Below are positions 35,198 through 43,404 of a stretch of DNA of 43,667 nt, one piece after another; the first letter of the stretch is position 1, and every line of letters begins with the position of its first letter. Origin of the DNA: Pseudomonadota bacterium (GTDB lineage Bacteria > Desulfobacterota > Desulfobulbia > Desulfobulbales > Desulfocapsaceae); assembly GCA_018821785.1 (NCBI GenBank), contig JAHJLI010000156.1:1-43667 (forward strand), in the 5' to 3' direction. Position numbers and translations under genes: made by a program. The notes below the pieces were generated by a model. That model searched no databases and was not told the DNA's origin. It was given only the letters and a program-made list of their open reading frames with translations.

Positions 35198-35326
35198 ATG
35201 TATTTTTCCTCCTTGATGATTTTTATAAAGCGTGGAATAATGGCCGATTCCACTGACATCAGAGACAAAATTCAAAAAACCACTTCCTTACCTGAAAGCC
35301 GCTACAGCAACCCCTGGCAGGAGTAG
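35198..35326 (+). CDS. Possible 42-residue small protein or leader peptide
   Basis: The open frame starts at an ATG preceded by an unusually good AGGAAGGGG ribosome binding site and ends with TAG six bases before the ACT-domain gene start. The N-terminal 14 residues are hydrophobic (MYFSSLMIFIKRG). The rest is polar and ends in SNPWQE. An internal ATG at 35240 would give 28 residues. It has no run of one amino acid as in attenuator peptides. No homolog is known to me, and it could be chance. Confidence 0.35.
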   Translation: MYFSSLMIFIKRGIMADSTDIRDKIQKTTSLPESRYSNPWQE

Positions 35327-35331
35327 AGAAC

Positions 35332-35892
35332 ATGAATAAACATATGATCATTTCCGTGATGTCCAAGGACCGACCGGGAATTATTGCAAATATTACCGGC
35401 GCCATCTATCATCTGGGAGGAGACCTTGCCGATCTAAACCAAACAGTACTCTGCGGCTATTTGACAATGATCCTCAGCGCCTCTTTCGATTCGGAAGTCA
35501 CCAAGGAAGATCTGGTTGCCGCTATTTCACATATAAAAACTGATTGCAAATTCGAAGTTTCCATTAAAGAATTGGCTGTAGCCGGAGACGATCCCGCCGA
35601 GCGGCCTCCGGAAGAAACCTATATTCTCACTGTACAGGGCCCGAATAAAGCCGGCATCGTTTATGGCATCAGCCAGTTCTGTTTTGAGCACAATATCAAC
35701 ATCCTGGACCTTGCAACAACATTAAAAAATAACCAGTACACCATGGCTCTGCAGCTGGATTTACGAAAGTGCTCCATCGAACTCGAAAGCCTCCAAAAAG
35801 AACTCGTTATCTATGCCAGACAGAGCGATCTGACAATCATGATCCAACACAACGATATCTTCCGAGTAACACACGAAATATCCATGCCTTGA
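35332..35892 (+). CDS. Tandem ACT-domain protein (GcvR-like / UPF0237)
   Basis: A 186-residue protein made of two ACT ligand-binding domains, one at about 1-85 (ISVMSKDRPGIIANITGAI) and one at about 95-180 (LTVQGPNKAGIVYGISQFCFEHNINILDL). ACT domains bind amino acids and similar ligands. Proteins of this arrangement are called glycine-cleavage regulators or UPF0237. AGGAG precedes the ATG. It is followed 87 bases later by the UPF0210 gene, a very common pairing across bacteria that suggests a shared function. Confidence 0.88.
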   Translation: MNKHMIISVMSKDRPGIIANITGAIYHLGGDLADLNQTVLCGYLTMILSASFDSEVTKEDLVAAISHIKTDCKFEVSIKELAVAGDDPAERPPEETYILTVQGPNKAGIVYGISQFCFEHNINILDLATTLKNNQYTMALQLDLRKCSIELESLQKELVIYARQSDLTIMIQHNDIFRVTHEISMP

Positions 35893-35979
35893 GCGGCCAG
35901 ATCGCCTTGCTGCGGCTCAGGTAAAACGACACACCTTCCAACCACCCAACCACCCATCGAACCAGGAGAAATATTTACC

Positions 35980-37362
35980 ATGTTACGTTCAGACCAGATC
36001 CTCGCCACAGTGGAGATGATTCAAAAGGAAAATCTTGATGTCCGGACAGTGACCTTGGGTCTCAATCTTCTTGATTGCCGGGGCGGAAATATCGATCAGA
36101 CCTGTGATAAGATACGAAACAAAATTCTCACCTATGCCGGTAATTTTGTCGCCACCTGTGAAGCGATGAGCAGTAAATACGGAATCCCCGTTGTCAACAA
36201 GCGTATTGCCGTCACTCCGATAGCCTTTGTTGGAGCCGGTTTCAATCAGGACGATTTCGTCCGCCTGGCCATAACCCTTGACGAGGCGGCAACTGCGGTT
36301 GGTGTAGATATCCTCGGTGGTTTTTCCGCCCAGGTGGAAAAAGGCATGACCGCGACCGACCGTGAGTTTATTGCCTCTATCCCTGCCGCCTTGGCCGCAA
36401 CGTCCAAAGTCTGTGCTTCGATCAACATCGCCACCACCCAGAAAGGCATCAACATGGACGCCGTGGCGATGATGGGCAAAACGATAAAAGACCTGGCGGA
36501 GATGACCGCCGACCAGGGCGGTTTCGGGGCCGCCAAGTTCGTGGTCTTCTGCAATCAGCCAGGTGACAATCCTTTTATGGCCGGAGCTATTCACGGCCTT
36601 GAGGAGGCGGAAGCCGTGCTCAATGTCGGGGTCAGTGGCCCGGGGGTCATCGCCCGATCCCTGGAAAGGCTCATCCATAATCATCCGGCGCCAGGCACCC
36701 TACAACTGGACGAATTGGCGGAGGAGATCAAGCAGACCACTTTCAGGGTCACTCGCTGTGGCGAACTCATCGGTCGCGCGGTGTCACTCTCCCTCGGGAT
36801 CGAATTCGGGGTAGTCGACCTGTCGCTTGCCCCCACTCCCACCGTCGGAGACAGTGTCGGGGAAATATTCAAAATTCTCGGTGTCGATGCTATTGGCGCC
36901 CCCGGCTCGACAGCCATCCTGGCCATGCTAAATGACGCCGTAAAAAAGGGTGGCATCTTTGCCAGCAAGACCGTAGGCGGCCTCAGCGGTGCCTTTATTC
37001 CGGTCATGGAAGACGCTATGCTCGCTGAAGCGGTGGGCAACGGTTCACTGTGTTTGGAAAAGCTTGAGGCCATGACCTGCGTCTGCTCGGTAGGCCTTGA
37101 TATGGTGGCCATCCCGGGTTCAGTTGACGCCGACACCATCTCGGCCATCATTGCCGATGAAATGGCCATAGGGGTTGTCAACTGTAAAACCACCGCAGTC
37201 AGACTCATTCCGGTTCCCGGCAAAGAGGCAGGTGATTATGTAAGCTTCGGCGGCCTATTCGGAGCCAGCCCGATTATGCCAATCAGAAATGTCGGCATGT
37301 CAAGCCGATTCATCGCTTGGGGCGGCAGGATGCCAGCGCCTGTGCACAGTTTTAAAAACTGA
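35980..37362 (+). CDS. PFL-family protein (UPF0210, DUF711)
   Basis: A 460-residue protein of the UPF0210/DUF711 family, related to the pyruvate formate-lyase fold, of unknown activity. Family features are the N-terminal LDVRTVTLGLNLLDC, VNKRIAVTPIAFVGAG, the glycine-rich GVSGPGVIARSLER, DLSLAPTPTVGDSVGEI and the C-terminal SRFIAWGGRMPAPVHSFKN. An AGGAG site precedes the ATG by 11 bases. It is paired with the ACT-domain gene upstream. It converges on the REC-GGDEF gene with only 31 bases between stops and no clear terminator. Confidence 0.9.
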   Translation: MLRSDQILATVEMIQKENLDVRTVTLGLNLLDCRGGNIDQTCDKIRNKILTYAGNFVATCEAMSSKYGIPVVNKRIAVTPIAFVGAGFNQDDFVRLAITLDEAATAVGVDILGGFSAQVEKGMTATDREFIASIPAALAATSKVCASINIATTQKGINMDAVAMMGKTIKDLAEMTADQGGFGAAKFVVFCNQPGDNPFMAGAIHGLEEAEAVLNVGVSGPGVIARSLERLIHNHPAPGTLQLDELAEEIKQTTFRVTRCGELIGRAVSLSLGIEFGVVDLSLAPTPTVGDSVGEIFKILGVDAIGAPGSTAILAMLNDAVKKGGIFASKTVGGLSGAFIPVMEDAMLAEAVGNGSLCLEKLEAMTCVCSVGLDMVAIPGSVDADTISAIIADEMAIGVVNCKTTAVRLIPVPGKEAGDYVSFGGLFGASPIMPIRNVGMSSRFIAWGGRMPAPVHSFKN

Positions 37363-37393
37363 GCCGTCACCGCTGCAACATTCCCAGGCCCTC

Positions 37394-38392
37394 TCAAGTC
37401 TCGGGTGGAAACTTTGCCCGCAGGGTATTCCGGCCGGCATTCTTGGCTTTTCGCAAAGCTGTATTGGCATAATCCAAAAGCATGGTAGCCGTCATCTCTC
37501 CCGACGGTACCATCGTAGTGGTGCCGATACTGACGGTCAGCCTCCCCGACAATGAATCCTCATTGGGGATTTCCAGTCCGGCCACGTTCTCAATCATCCG
37601 CTGGGCAACCATTTCTGCTCCCTGCCGATCAGTATCGGGGAGAATAGCAGTGAATTCTTCGCCACCATACCGAGCAATAATGTCTGTAGGTCTCAGGAGT
37701 GCCTCATACAAGGCCTGAGCCAATTTCCGCAGACAATCATCACCTTCCAGGTGACCATATCTATCATTGTAGTTCTGAAAATGATCAATATCGACAATCA
37801 ACAGGGACAATGGGACATTGGTCCGAAGCGACTGTTTCCATTCTTTCAGCAGATTGTCGTCAAAGTAGCGGCGATTGAATAGCCCTGTCAGTCCGTCAAG
37901 GGAGGAGAGGGCCTCCAGCGTCACATTTTTTTCCTCAAGCTCCTTCTGCAGTACTTCGAGTTCAAGAATTTTGCCATCCAGCTCCCTGGTTTTGGCTGCT
38001 AATTCCTGACGCTGTTTGTGCAGTTCCAGGAAGATACCAATCTTGCTCCTGAGGATGTGCGGCTTGAGTGGTTTGAAAAGGTAATCGACGGCACCTGTAT
38101 CGTAGCCTCTGAATATGCCCTCATGCACCATTCCGGCCTCGGTGACAAAAATGATGGGTATCGATTTTGACCGGTTGCTGCTGCGTACCAGTTCGGCGGC
38201 TTCACAACAATCTTCCCCTGGCGTCTGAGTATTAAAGAGAATGAGGGTAAATTCATAATCTAGAATCTTGGCCAAGGCCTCATCGCCGGACTCCGCCCGG
38301 ACCAGTTGCACATGGGGATTGTCGAGGAGTGTTTCGAGGTTAAACAACTCTCCCTTTCGATCATCCACTACAAGAATATATGTTTTCTCCAT
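37394..38392 (-). CDS. Diguanylate cyclase with an N-terminal receiver-like domain lacking the phosphoacceptor Asp
   Basis: A 332-residue protein. Residues 1-120 form a receiver domain (YILVVDDRKGELFNLE, VTEAGMVHEG, YLFKPLKP), but the usual phosphoacceptor position is Asn54 (LILFNTQTPGED, codon AAT). A coiled coil spans about 125-160. The GGDEF domain (DGLTGLFNRRYF, VDIDHFQNYNDRYGH, RYGGEEFTAILPD) has an intact signature for making c-di-GMP. The output is probably an active cyclase, but control by phosphorylation at the normal site looks impossible. It appears monocistronic. Confidence 0.9.
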   Translation of the reverse strand: MEKTYILVVDDRKGELFNLETLLDNPHVQLVRAESGDEALAKILDYEFTLILFNTQTPGEDCCEAAELVRSSNRSKSIPIIFVTEAGMVHEGIFRGYDTGAVDYLFKPLKPHILRSKIGIFLELHKQRQELAAKTRELDGKILELEVLQKELEEKNVTLEALSSLDGLTGLFNRRYFDDNLLKEWKQSLRTNVPLSLLIVDIDHFQNYNDRYGHLEGDDCLRKLAQALYEALLRPTDIIARYGGEEFTAILPDTDRQGAEMVAQRMIENVAGLEIPNEDSLSGRLTVSIGTTTMVPSGEMTATMLLDYANTALRKAKNAGRNTLRAKFPPET

Positions 38393-38506
38393 CTCTTCCC
38401 CAATCGCTTAATATGTTGAGAAAAGCTCCTTGGTAATTGTAAAATGCTACATCAACATGTTGTGGTACGTCTCTTCAAGACCCACTTCGGTAACAACCTG
38501 ACACGT

Positions 38507-38953
38507 TCATACCGCCAAAGCAGCATGAGCCTCATGCAACCTAGCTACAAGATAGCCGGTAAATTCACGATCATCGTCATTCAGATCGAAACAGTAGCCA
38601 TCGCTGCCGGGGAGACCACCAGGAATGCATTCGCCACGATCTTCCGGATCGGAAATCAGATCTTTTTGAAAACAGACAGACAGCCATCTGCTGTCGGGAT
38701 CATCATCAATAACATCTATTATGGCAAAAAACTCCCGGCCAGCCATTTTGCTATGGTGGAAACGCAGGGAATAACTCACCCCCGGCCTGGCGCTCAAGCT
38801 CAGTGTCACCCCTACCATTATTAAGGATTGTTGGCAAAAAAGCCTAAAGCAGTCACGCATAGGTTGATAGTCTCCAGGCCAACTTGCTATAAAGGCCTCT
38901 ATCTCATCATCGACAACAGCCTTTTCTGCCATTTGCCCACCTTTGTCGGTCAT
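38507..38953 (-). CDS. Hypothetical protein
   Basis: A 148-residue acidic, soluble protein I do not recognise. Residues about 50-95 suggest beta strands (VGVTLSLSARPGVSYSLRFHH, then FFAIIDVIDDDPDSRWLSVCF). Residues 115-148 form a likely C-terminal helix ending in ARLHEAHAALAV. There are no membrane or Cys motifs. The start may be 38953 (MTDKGG) or 38932 (MAEKAV). It is divergent from yaaA with 96 bases between starts. Confidence 0.55.
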   Translation of the reverse strand: MTDKGGQMAEKAVVDDEIEAFIASWPGDYQPMRDCFRLFCQQSLIMVGVTLSLSARPGVSYSLRFHHSKMAGREFFAIIDVIDDDPDSRWLSVCFQKDLISDPEDRGECIPGGLPGSDGYCFDLNDDDREFTGYLVARLHEAHAALAV

Positions 38954-39049
38954 TTACCAGTGTTTGTTTGCCAAATTTATTAAAAAAGTATACATTTTCA
39001 TTGCAATAGCCCATTTTTCTTCAGGTCGAGTTCATTTTCCGGAGATCTC

Positions 39050-39817
39050 ATGCAGATTATCACGTCACCATCCAAAACCCAACAATTTAATGGAAGAGAG
39101 TTTCGAGAATACTCCCTGCCAAGGCTGCAAAAGAAAACAAAATACCTTATTGACCTGTTGCAGAAGATGAGCCGGCAGGAGCTATCAGGCCTACTGAAAA
39201 CCAGTGAAAAACTGACAAATTCAACACACAGCAGAATCCACGATTTAGACACCAGGTTGACCCTGGAAAACGCCAGTCAAGCACTGTTCACTTACCAGGG
39301 AGACGCCTATAGTGCCATCGAGGCCAATCGCTACTCCGACGATGAACTGCGTCACGCCCAAAAGCACCTATTTATTCTTTCAGCAATGTATGGGATTGTC
39401 AGGCCACTTGATCTCATTCAACCATATCGTCTGGAAATGACCACTCCTCTCGCCATAACTGGTGCTAAAAATCTCTATCATTATTGGCGTGATTCAGTGA
39501 CGGAGGTCCTCAATGTCGGTCTTCTGGAAGACGAAGATCGGACGCTCATCAACCTTGCCTCGGCGGAATATGCCAAAATAGTTAATAAGAAAGAGCTGCT
39601 GGGAAAACTGGTGTCCATCACCTTCAAACACAAGTACCAGAACAATTACCGAACGATCCCTCTTTATGCTAAAAGAGCGCGTGGCCTTATGGTGCATTTT
39701 ATCATCAGCAATCGAATAAACGACCCTGTCAACTTGAGAGATTTTTGCGAGGATGGATATAATTTCTCTATTGGGAAATCTACTGAAAATGAGTGGCTTT
39801 TCTACCGTAAAGGCTAG
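39050..39817 (+). CDS. yaaA: Peroxide stress protein YaaA (DUF328)
   Basis: A 255-residue YaaA-family protein. In E. coli it lowers intracellular free iron during hydrogen peroxide stress and binds DNA. Conserved parts are the N-terminal MQIITSPSKTQ, LSAMYGIVRPLDLIQPYRLEM, NLYHYWRDSV, INLASAEYAKI and the AKRARGLMVHFII segment. GGAG lies six bases before the ATG. In an anaerobic sulfate reducer it would fit protection of Fe-S enzymes during oxygen exposure; that is inference. It converges on the hydrogenase protease gene with six bases between the stops. Confidence 0.92.
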   Translation: MQIITSPSKTQQFNGREFREYSLPRLQKKTKYLIDLLQKMSRQELSGLLKTSEKLTNSTHSRIHDLDTRLTLENASQALFTYQGDAYSAIEANRYSDDELRHAQKHLFILSAMYGIVRPLDLIQPYRLEMTTPLAITGAKNLYHYWRDSVTEVLNVGLLEDEDRTLINLASAEYAKIVNKKELLGKLVSITFKHKYQNNYRTIPLYAKRARGLMVHFIISNRINDPVNLRDFCEDGYNFSIGKSTENEWLFYRKG

Positions 39818-39823
39818 TAGTCC

Positions 39824-40297
39824 TCAAGGAAGGGTACCGCTTACTAAGCTGAGAACAATTGCAACGGCCTTCGGTACCGCTTGGGCGACCTCGTCCGTCA
39901 ACCCCATTCCCAGCTGATTGAAGCATTTACCTTCAACGCCGACAAGAAAGATCTCCTGCGGAACCCTTTCCGGATACAATTTCCGGCCGACGCTGATCGC
40001 CTCGCGGATACCTATACCGTGGCCGCTTACCGGCCGCGGTGATGCGTCAGGCAGCTGATTCCAACCAAGTTGATGTATAGTGCCGGGAGCAGCACCCAAC
40101 TGCACCCCGTCCACAACCACCAGCACCTCTTCGCCATCAATCTCCTCAAGCAGGTCGATTCCCCCCAATCCGAGAAAAACGAGGCGAACACCCTCAGGCA
40201 GATCACTTTCCTTAAGTCGTTCATACACCACCCACCCGACCCCATCGTCGGCAACCAGTTCGTTGCCGATACAGACGATAAGAGCCGCACTGTTCAT
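39824..40297 (-). CDS. NiFe hydrogenase maturation protease
   Basis: A 157-residue HycI/HyaD/FrcD-type endopeptidase that removes the C-terminal peptide of the hydrogenase large subunit after nickel insertion. Family signatures are CIGNELVADDGVGWVVYERL (metal-binding Glu), VVVDGVQLGAAPGTIHQL and SGHGIGIREAI (metal-binding His), then LVGVEGKCFNQLGMGLTDEV. It overlaps the preceding gene by four bases (ATGA), ending the hydrogenase operon. Its substrate is very likely the large subunit encoded in this operon. Confidence 0.9.
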   Translation of the reverse strand: MNSAALIVCIGNELVADDGVGWVVYERLKESDLPEGVRLVFLGLGGIDLLEEIDGEEVLVVVDGVQLGAAPGTIHQLGWNQLPDASPRPVSGHGIGIREAISVGRKLYPERVPQEIFLVGVEGKCFNQLGMGLTDEVAQAVPKAVAIVLSLVSGTLP

Positions 40298-40773
40298 AGC
40301 TGCGGACGCACGGCGCTAAAAGCCAGACTGAAGGTGCATTGCTCGCCAACGGTAAGGGTTTTCGGGCGGGCCGGGCAACCGGAAAGCTCGGCAGCGATGC
40401 CGGCAATATAATAATGGAACATCTGACATATTTCGCCGCCAAGCTCCATTTTCCGGTTTCTGCAGACACTGCCAATCGGGCATCCCTGCATTGATACCAC
40501 CGCTTCCGAACCAAGAAGACTGGCGTCTATATCCATGCGTTGCATTCTCAACACCCTGACCAGTTCGTCAAGAGCGACCGCCGGAGTTTTTTCAGTCATG
40601 TGTGCCGGCATATTGAGAGCCATCTTCCTGCCGGACGCAACCCCTAGAGCGGGTGTCGACTTACCGACAAAAGTCGTGATAGTTTCAACAAGCATATCAA
40701 GGAGAAAAGAGACCTCGGTAAATGCCTTGTCATAATCCTCAGGGGAAAGAGTCAGTTCATTATTACCAATCAT
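40294..40773 (-). CDS. Cysteine-containing hydrogenase-operon accessory protein, V4R-like by appearance
   Basis: A 159-residue soluble protein I cannot name with confidence. The first 60 residues are helical. The C-terminal half has a Cys pattern (MQGCPIGSVCRNRK, GGEICQMFHYYIAGIAAELSGCP, VGEQCTFSLAF) reminiscent of V4R/4-vinyl-reductase-type small-molecule or Fe-S binding proteins. The ending closely resembles that of the truncated gene at the right edge (GSLCNMM...ENACLKMLTV), so the two look paralogous. It overlaps the ferredoxin gene and the protease gene by four bases each (ATGA), which ties it to hydrogenase function. Confidence 0.7.
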   Translation of the reverse strand: MIGNNELTLSPEDYDKAFTEVSFLLDMLVETITTFVGKSTPALGVASGRKMALNMPAHMTEKTPAVALDELVRVLRMQRMDIDASLLGSEAVVSMQGCPIGSVCRNRKMELGGEICQMFHYYIAGIAAELSGCPARPKTLTVGEQCTFSLAFSAVRPQL

Positions 40774-41018
40774 AAAAATCTCTCCATCCTTCGGCTGAAT
40801 TCGATATTACGGTAAAAGTTCTTGACCTCATGATGATTCCTGTGACTGATCGCCCCGGACGGGCAAATAAAGGCACAACTGAGGCAAGCGATGCAGTTTT
40901 CAAGAATTGCCACTCCGGCCTTACAGGTTTGCACATCAAAAGAGAAACATTCGGTCGGGCAGACATCGAGGCATAGCTGACAGCCGCGGCATGCCTTGTC
41001 ATTAATTGTCATCTCAAG
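40770..41018 (-). CDS. 2[4Fe-4S] ferredoxin of the hydrogenase operon
   Basis: An 82-residue ferredoxin with two cluster motifs, CRGCQLCLDVCPTECF and CIACLSCAFICPSGAI, giving eight cluster cysteines. The C-terminal about 20 residues (FYRNIEFSRRMERFL) are an extra helix. It probably carries electrons to or from the hydrogenase. The start at 41018 has GGAGG eight bases upstream and lies four bases after the large-subunit stop. A longer open frame to 41057 overlaps that gene and is unlikely. Confidence 0.9.
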   Translation of the reverse strand, partial: LEMTINDKACRGCQLCLDVCPTECFSFDVQTCKAGVAILENCIACLSCAFICPSGAISHRNHHEVKNFYRNIEFSRRMERFL

Positions 41019-41022
41019 CATC

Positions 41023-42441
41023 TCAGTTCCTCCGTATTTCGCGAATAATCCGGCCATCCCTCCGCACTTCCACCGCCAGTGCCATCCGGCCTATGGCATG
41101 TGTCGCACAGGCCAGACAGGGATCATAACAACGTACGACGAATTCAAGGGCATTCAGCATCTTTTCATCTTCGGCCCCTTGCATTAAAGCGTTGGCCCCT
41201 TCTTTCAGGGATTTATTGATAACCGCAGTGTTCTGCTGGGTGGCGATGATCATATTGGCTGCCCGAACTATCCCCTGCTCGTCGATCTCATAATCGTGAA
41301 TGAGGGTTCCCCGGGGAGCTTCAATGTGCGCCACCCCGCGTCCACCTTTGAACTGCACCGGCACACGGTTTTCACCGCGCAGACCTGGGTCATTGATCAA
41401 TTGTTCGGCGCGTTCGCAGGCATACAGCATCTCAATAAGCTTGGCATACATCTGGATCACGGCATTATGACAAGGACGGCCGAAATTGGCACGGAATAGT
41501 TCAAATTCCGCTTGAGCTAGAGGGGTTGAAAGACCATCAACGATATTCAGCCTGGCCAGGGAACCAACCCTATACATATGCTCACTTCCCTGAAAATCAA
41601 CATACACTTCTTTGGCATAGGAAGTACTGACCGTCCGCTCGGCGAGGAAATCGATATACTGGTCGGCGGAAAACTCGGTCTTTATTGTACCGGACTCATC
41701 CATGGCCCTGATTTGCCCGTCGTAAAGATTGAGCACGCCGCCTTTCTCAACTGTCCCTACATACCAGCTTGGCACATTGAGGTTGGCGAGAAGCCGTGGA
41801 TTATCTTCGAAGAGCCGCATGAGCAAGGTCTTTATTGGACCACTTAATTCTTTCGCCAGGGCTACGGTTTCAGTGGTCAGTTCCCTGAGACGCTGAAACT
41901 GAGCGTCGCTCAGGTTAAACGAGATACCACCGGCCACTGCAGTTACCGGATGAATACCACGACCACCAATAGTCTCGTTGATCTTCTGGCCAAGGCTCCT
42001 CAAGCGTAGCCCCTTTTTCGTCAACTCCGGTTCGGCATGAACCATACCGACGATATTCTGTTTTGCCGGGTCGCCCTGCAGACCAAAAACCAGATCGGGT
42101 CCAGCCAAGACAAACAGCGACAAGGCATGGGAGTGAATTACATGTCCCATATACATATATTCGCGCAACAACTTGGCCGCTGGAGGAATCGTCACGCCGC
42201 AGGCATTATCAAGGGCCTTAGCCGCCACCAGATGGTGGGCTGTGGGGCAAACCCCGCAGATACGGGCAGTCACCTGCGGCAGAGTGTGGGCCTGCATGCC
42301 GACAAGAATCCGTTCAAAGCCCCGCAACTCGTTGACACAGAAAAACGCTTCTTCAATCTTGCCGTTTTCATCACAATCAAGCAGAATCCGGGCATGCCCC
42401 TCAATTCTGGTAACCGGATCGATTTTTATAGTCTTTGACAT
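41023..42441 (-). CDS. NiFe hydrogenase large (catalytic) subunit, group 3-like
   Basis: A 472-residue subunit carrying the NiFe active site. The N-terminal L1 motif is RICGVCPTAHH and the C-terminal L2 motif is CYDPCLACATH. They supply the four nickel-binding cysteines. A C-terminal peptide of about 28 residues after the last His should be cut off by the protease in this operon. IDPVTRIEGHA and IEAPRGTLIHDY are family landmarks. It resembles cytoplasmic bidirectional or Mvh/Vhu-type (group 3) enzymes; subgroup and partner (HdrA, diaphorase) cannot be settled from this window. Its start overlaps the small-subunit stop by one base. Confidence 0.9.
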   Translation of the reverse strand: MSKTIKIDPVTRIEGHARILLDCDENGKIEEAFFCVNELRGFERILVGMQAHTLPQVTARICGVCPTAHHLVAAKALDNACGVTIPPAAKLLREYMYMGHVIHSHALSLFVLAGPDLVFGLQGDPAKQNIVGMVHAEPELTKKGLRLRSLGQKINETIGGRGIHPVTAVAGGISFNLSDAQFQRLRELTTETVALAKELSGPIKTLLMRLFEDNPRLLANLNVPSWYVGTVEKGGVLNLYDGQIRAMDESGTIKTEFSADQYIDFLAERTVSTSYAKEVYVDFQGSEHMYRVGSLARLNIVDGLSTPLAQAEFELFRANFGRPCHNAVIQMYAKLIEMLYACERAEQLINDPGLRGENRVPVQFKGGRGVAHIEAPRGTLIHDYEIDEQGIVRAANMIIATQQNTAVINKSLKEGANALMQGAEDEKMLNALEFVVRCYDPCLACATHAIGRMALAVEVRRDGRIIREIRRN

Positions 42442-43373
42442 TATCTTGCCTCTCCTTCAGCTATCCATTTGCGAATGAGAAATGTGGGTTTATTGCCTAT
42501 CATTTTGGTGGCCATAGCGTAGGCATAATGAGTCTTCGCCGATTTTTCCAGATGTCCCTTGATTGTATCAAAGGGTATCTTGGTCAACCTGGCCATCCGG
42601 TCACCGATCTCTGTCCGAATATCCCTTGTCGGCTCGGTCAGTATCTGCATGGTAGGGCCGGCACATCCGCTGCAAGGCATACCATGGTTTGGACAGGGCG
42701 CGAGACAGCGATCGAGGGTGACCGATCCCTGGCAGATGTAGCCCTGGCTTAAAAAACAGGTTGCGTTATCCGGCACTCCTGAGGTGATCTCTTTGATGGT
42801 CTCAGTCTCGGTTTTGACCATTGTCCTTCTGCATCCGGCACAAACACTCTCCTGGCCGGCCTTAGGCGCCCTATTTTCAATAAGGGCGCTGAGCCCCTCA
42901 AAGATAAAATGGGGATGGGGGGGACAGCCCGGCAGATACAGATCGACATCAATGACTTCATCGATGGGCGTGACCATTTTTTCCAAACTTGTGATAGAGT
43001 TACCCGGGATAAAATCGGTCCGAGTGGACGGGCTGTGACGATAGACATGGTCCATTATCTCTTCACGGGTGTGGGCGAGACCGGCGCCATGCAGTCCGCC
43101 ATACACAGCACAGGTGCCAAAGGCAATTATTGTGCGGCATTTTTTCCGCATCTCGACGGCCGCATGCCTGTCGTGTTCGGTGCGCACCGATCCGGTGAGA
43201 ATTCCGATATCCGCATCAGGATAGCCTTTTTCGTCGGTGAGCACCGGGCATTTGAGAATTTCCACAGCTTCCAGGACATTGAGAATTTTCTCATGCAAAT
43301 CGACCAAAGCCACATGACAACCACCGCAGTCGCACAACCACTCGGTATTCAAACGAATTTTCTCACCACTCAT
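42441..43373 (-). CDS. NiFe hydrogenase small subunit, Mvh/Vhu-like
   Basis: A 310-residue electron-transfer subunit with no twin-arginine signal, so it is cytoplasmic. The proximal-cluster cysteines are seen in EWLCDCGGCHVALVDL, AFGTCAVYGG and LPGCPPHP. Further Cys groups (CAGCRR, then CFLSQGYICQG, and CLAPCPNHGMPCSGCAGPT) would bind medial and distal clusters. A GAGG ribosome binding site lies seven bases before the ATG. It is followed directly by the large subunit. No MvhD or flavin subunit is present inside the window. Confidence 0.9.
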   Translation of the reverse strand: MSGEKIRLNTEWLCDCGGCHVALVDLHEKILNVLEAVEILKCPVLTDEKGYPDADIGILTGSVRTEHDRHAAVEMRKKCRTIIAFGTCAVYGGLHGAGLAHTREEIMDHVYRHSPSTRTDFIPGNSITSLEKMVTPIDEVIDVDLYLPGCPPHPHFIFEGLSALIENRAPKAGQESVCAGCRRTMVKTETETIKEITSGVPDNATCFLSQGYICQGSVTLDRCLAPCPNHGMPCSGCAGPTMQILTEPTRDIRTEIGDRMARLTKIPFDTIKGHLEKSAKTHYAYAMATKMIGNKPTFLIRKWIAEGEAR

Positions 43374-43404
43374 TATTTTCCTCTTTGTTATTGCCCAACG
43401 GCTC

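Noticed and set aside
35989..36684. 231-residue minus-strand frame inside the UPF0210 gene
   Set aside because: Antisense shadow of a gene with clear family motifs; no ribosome binding site or motif of its own.
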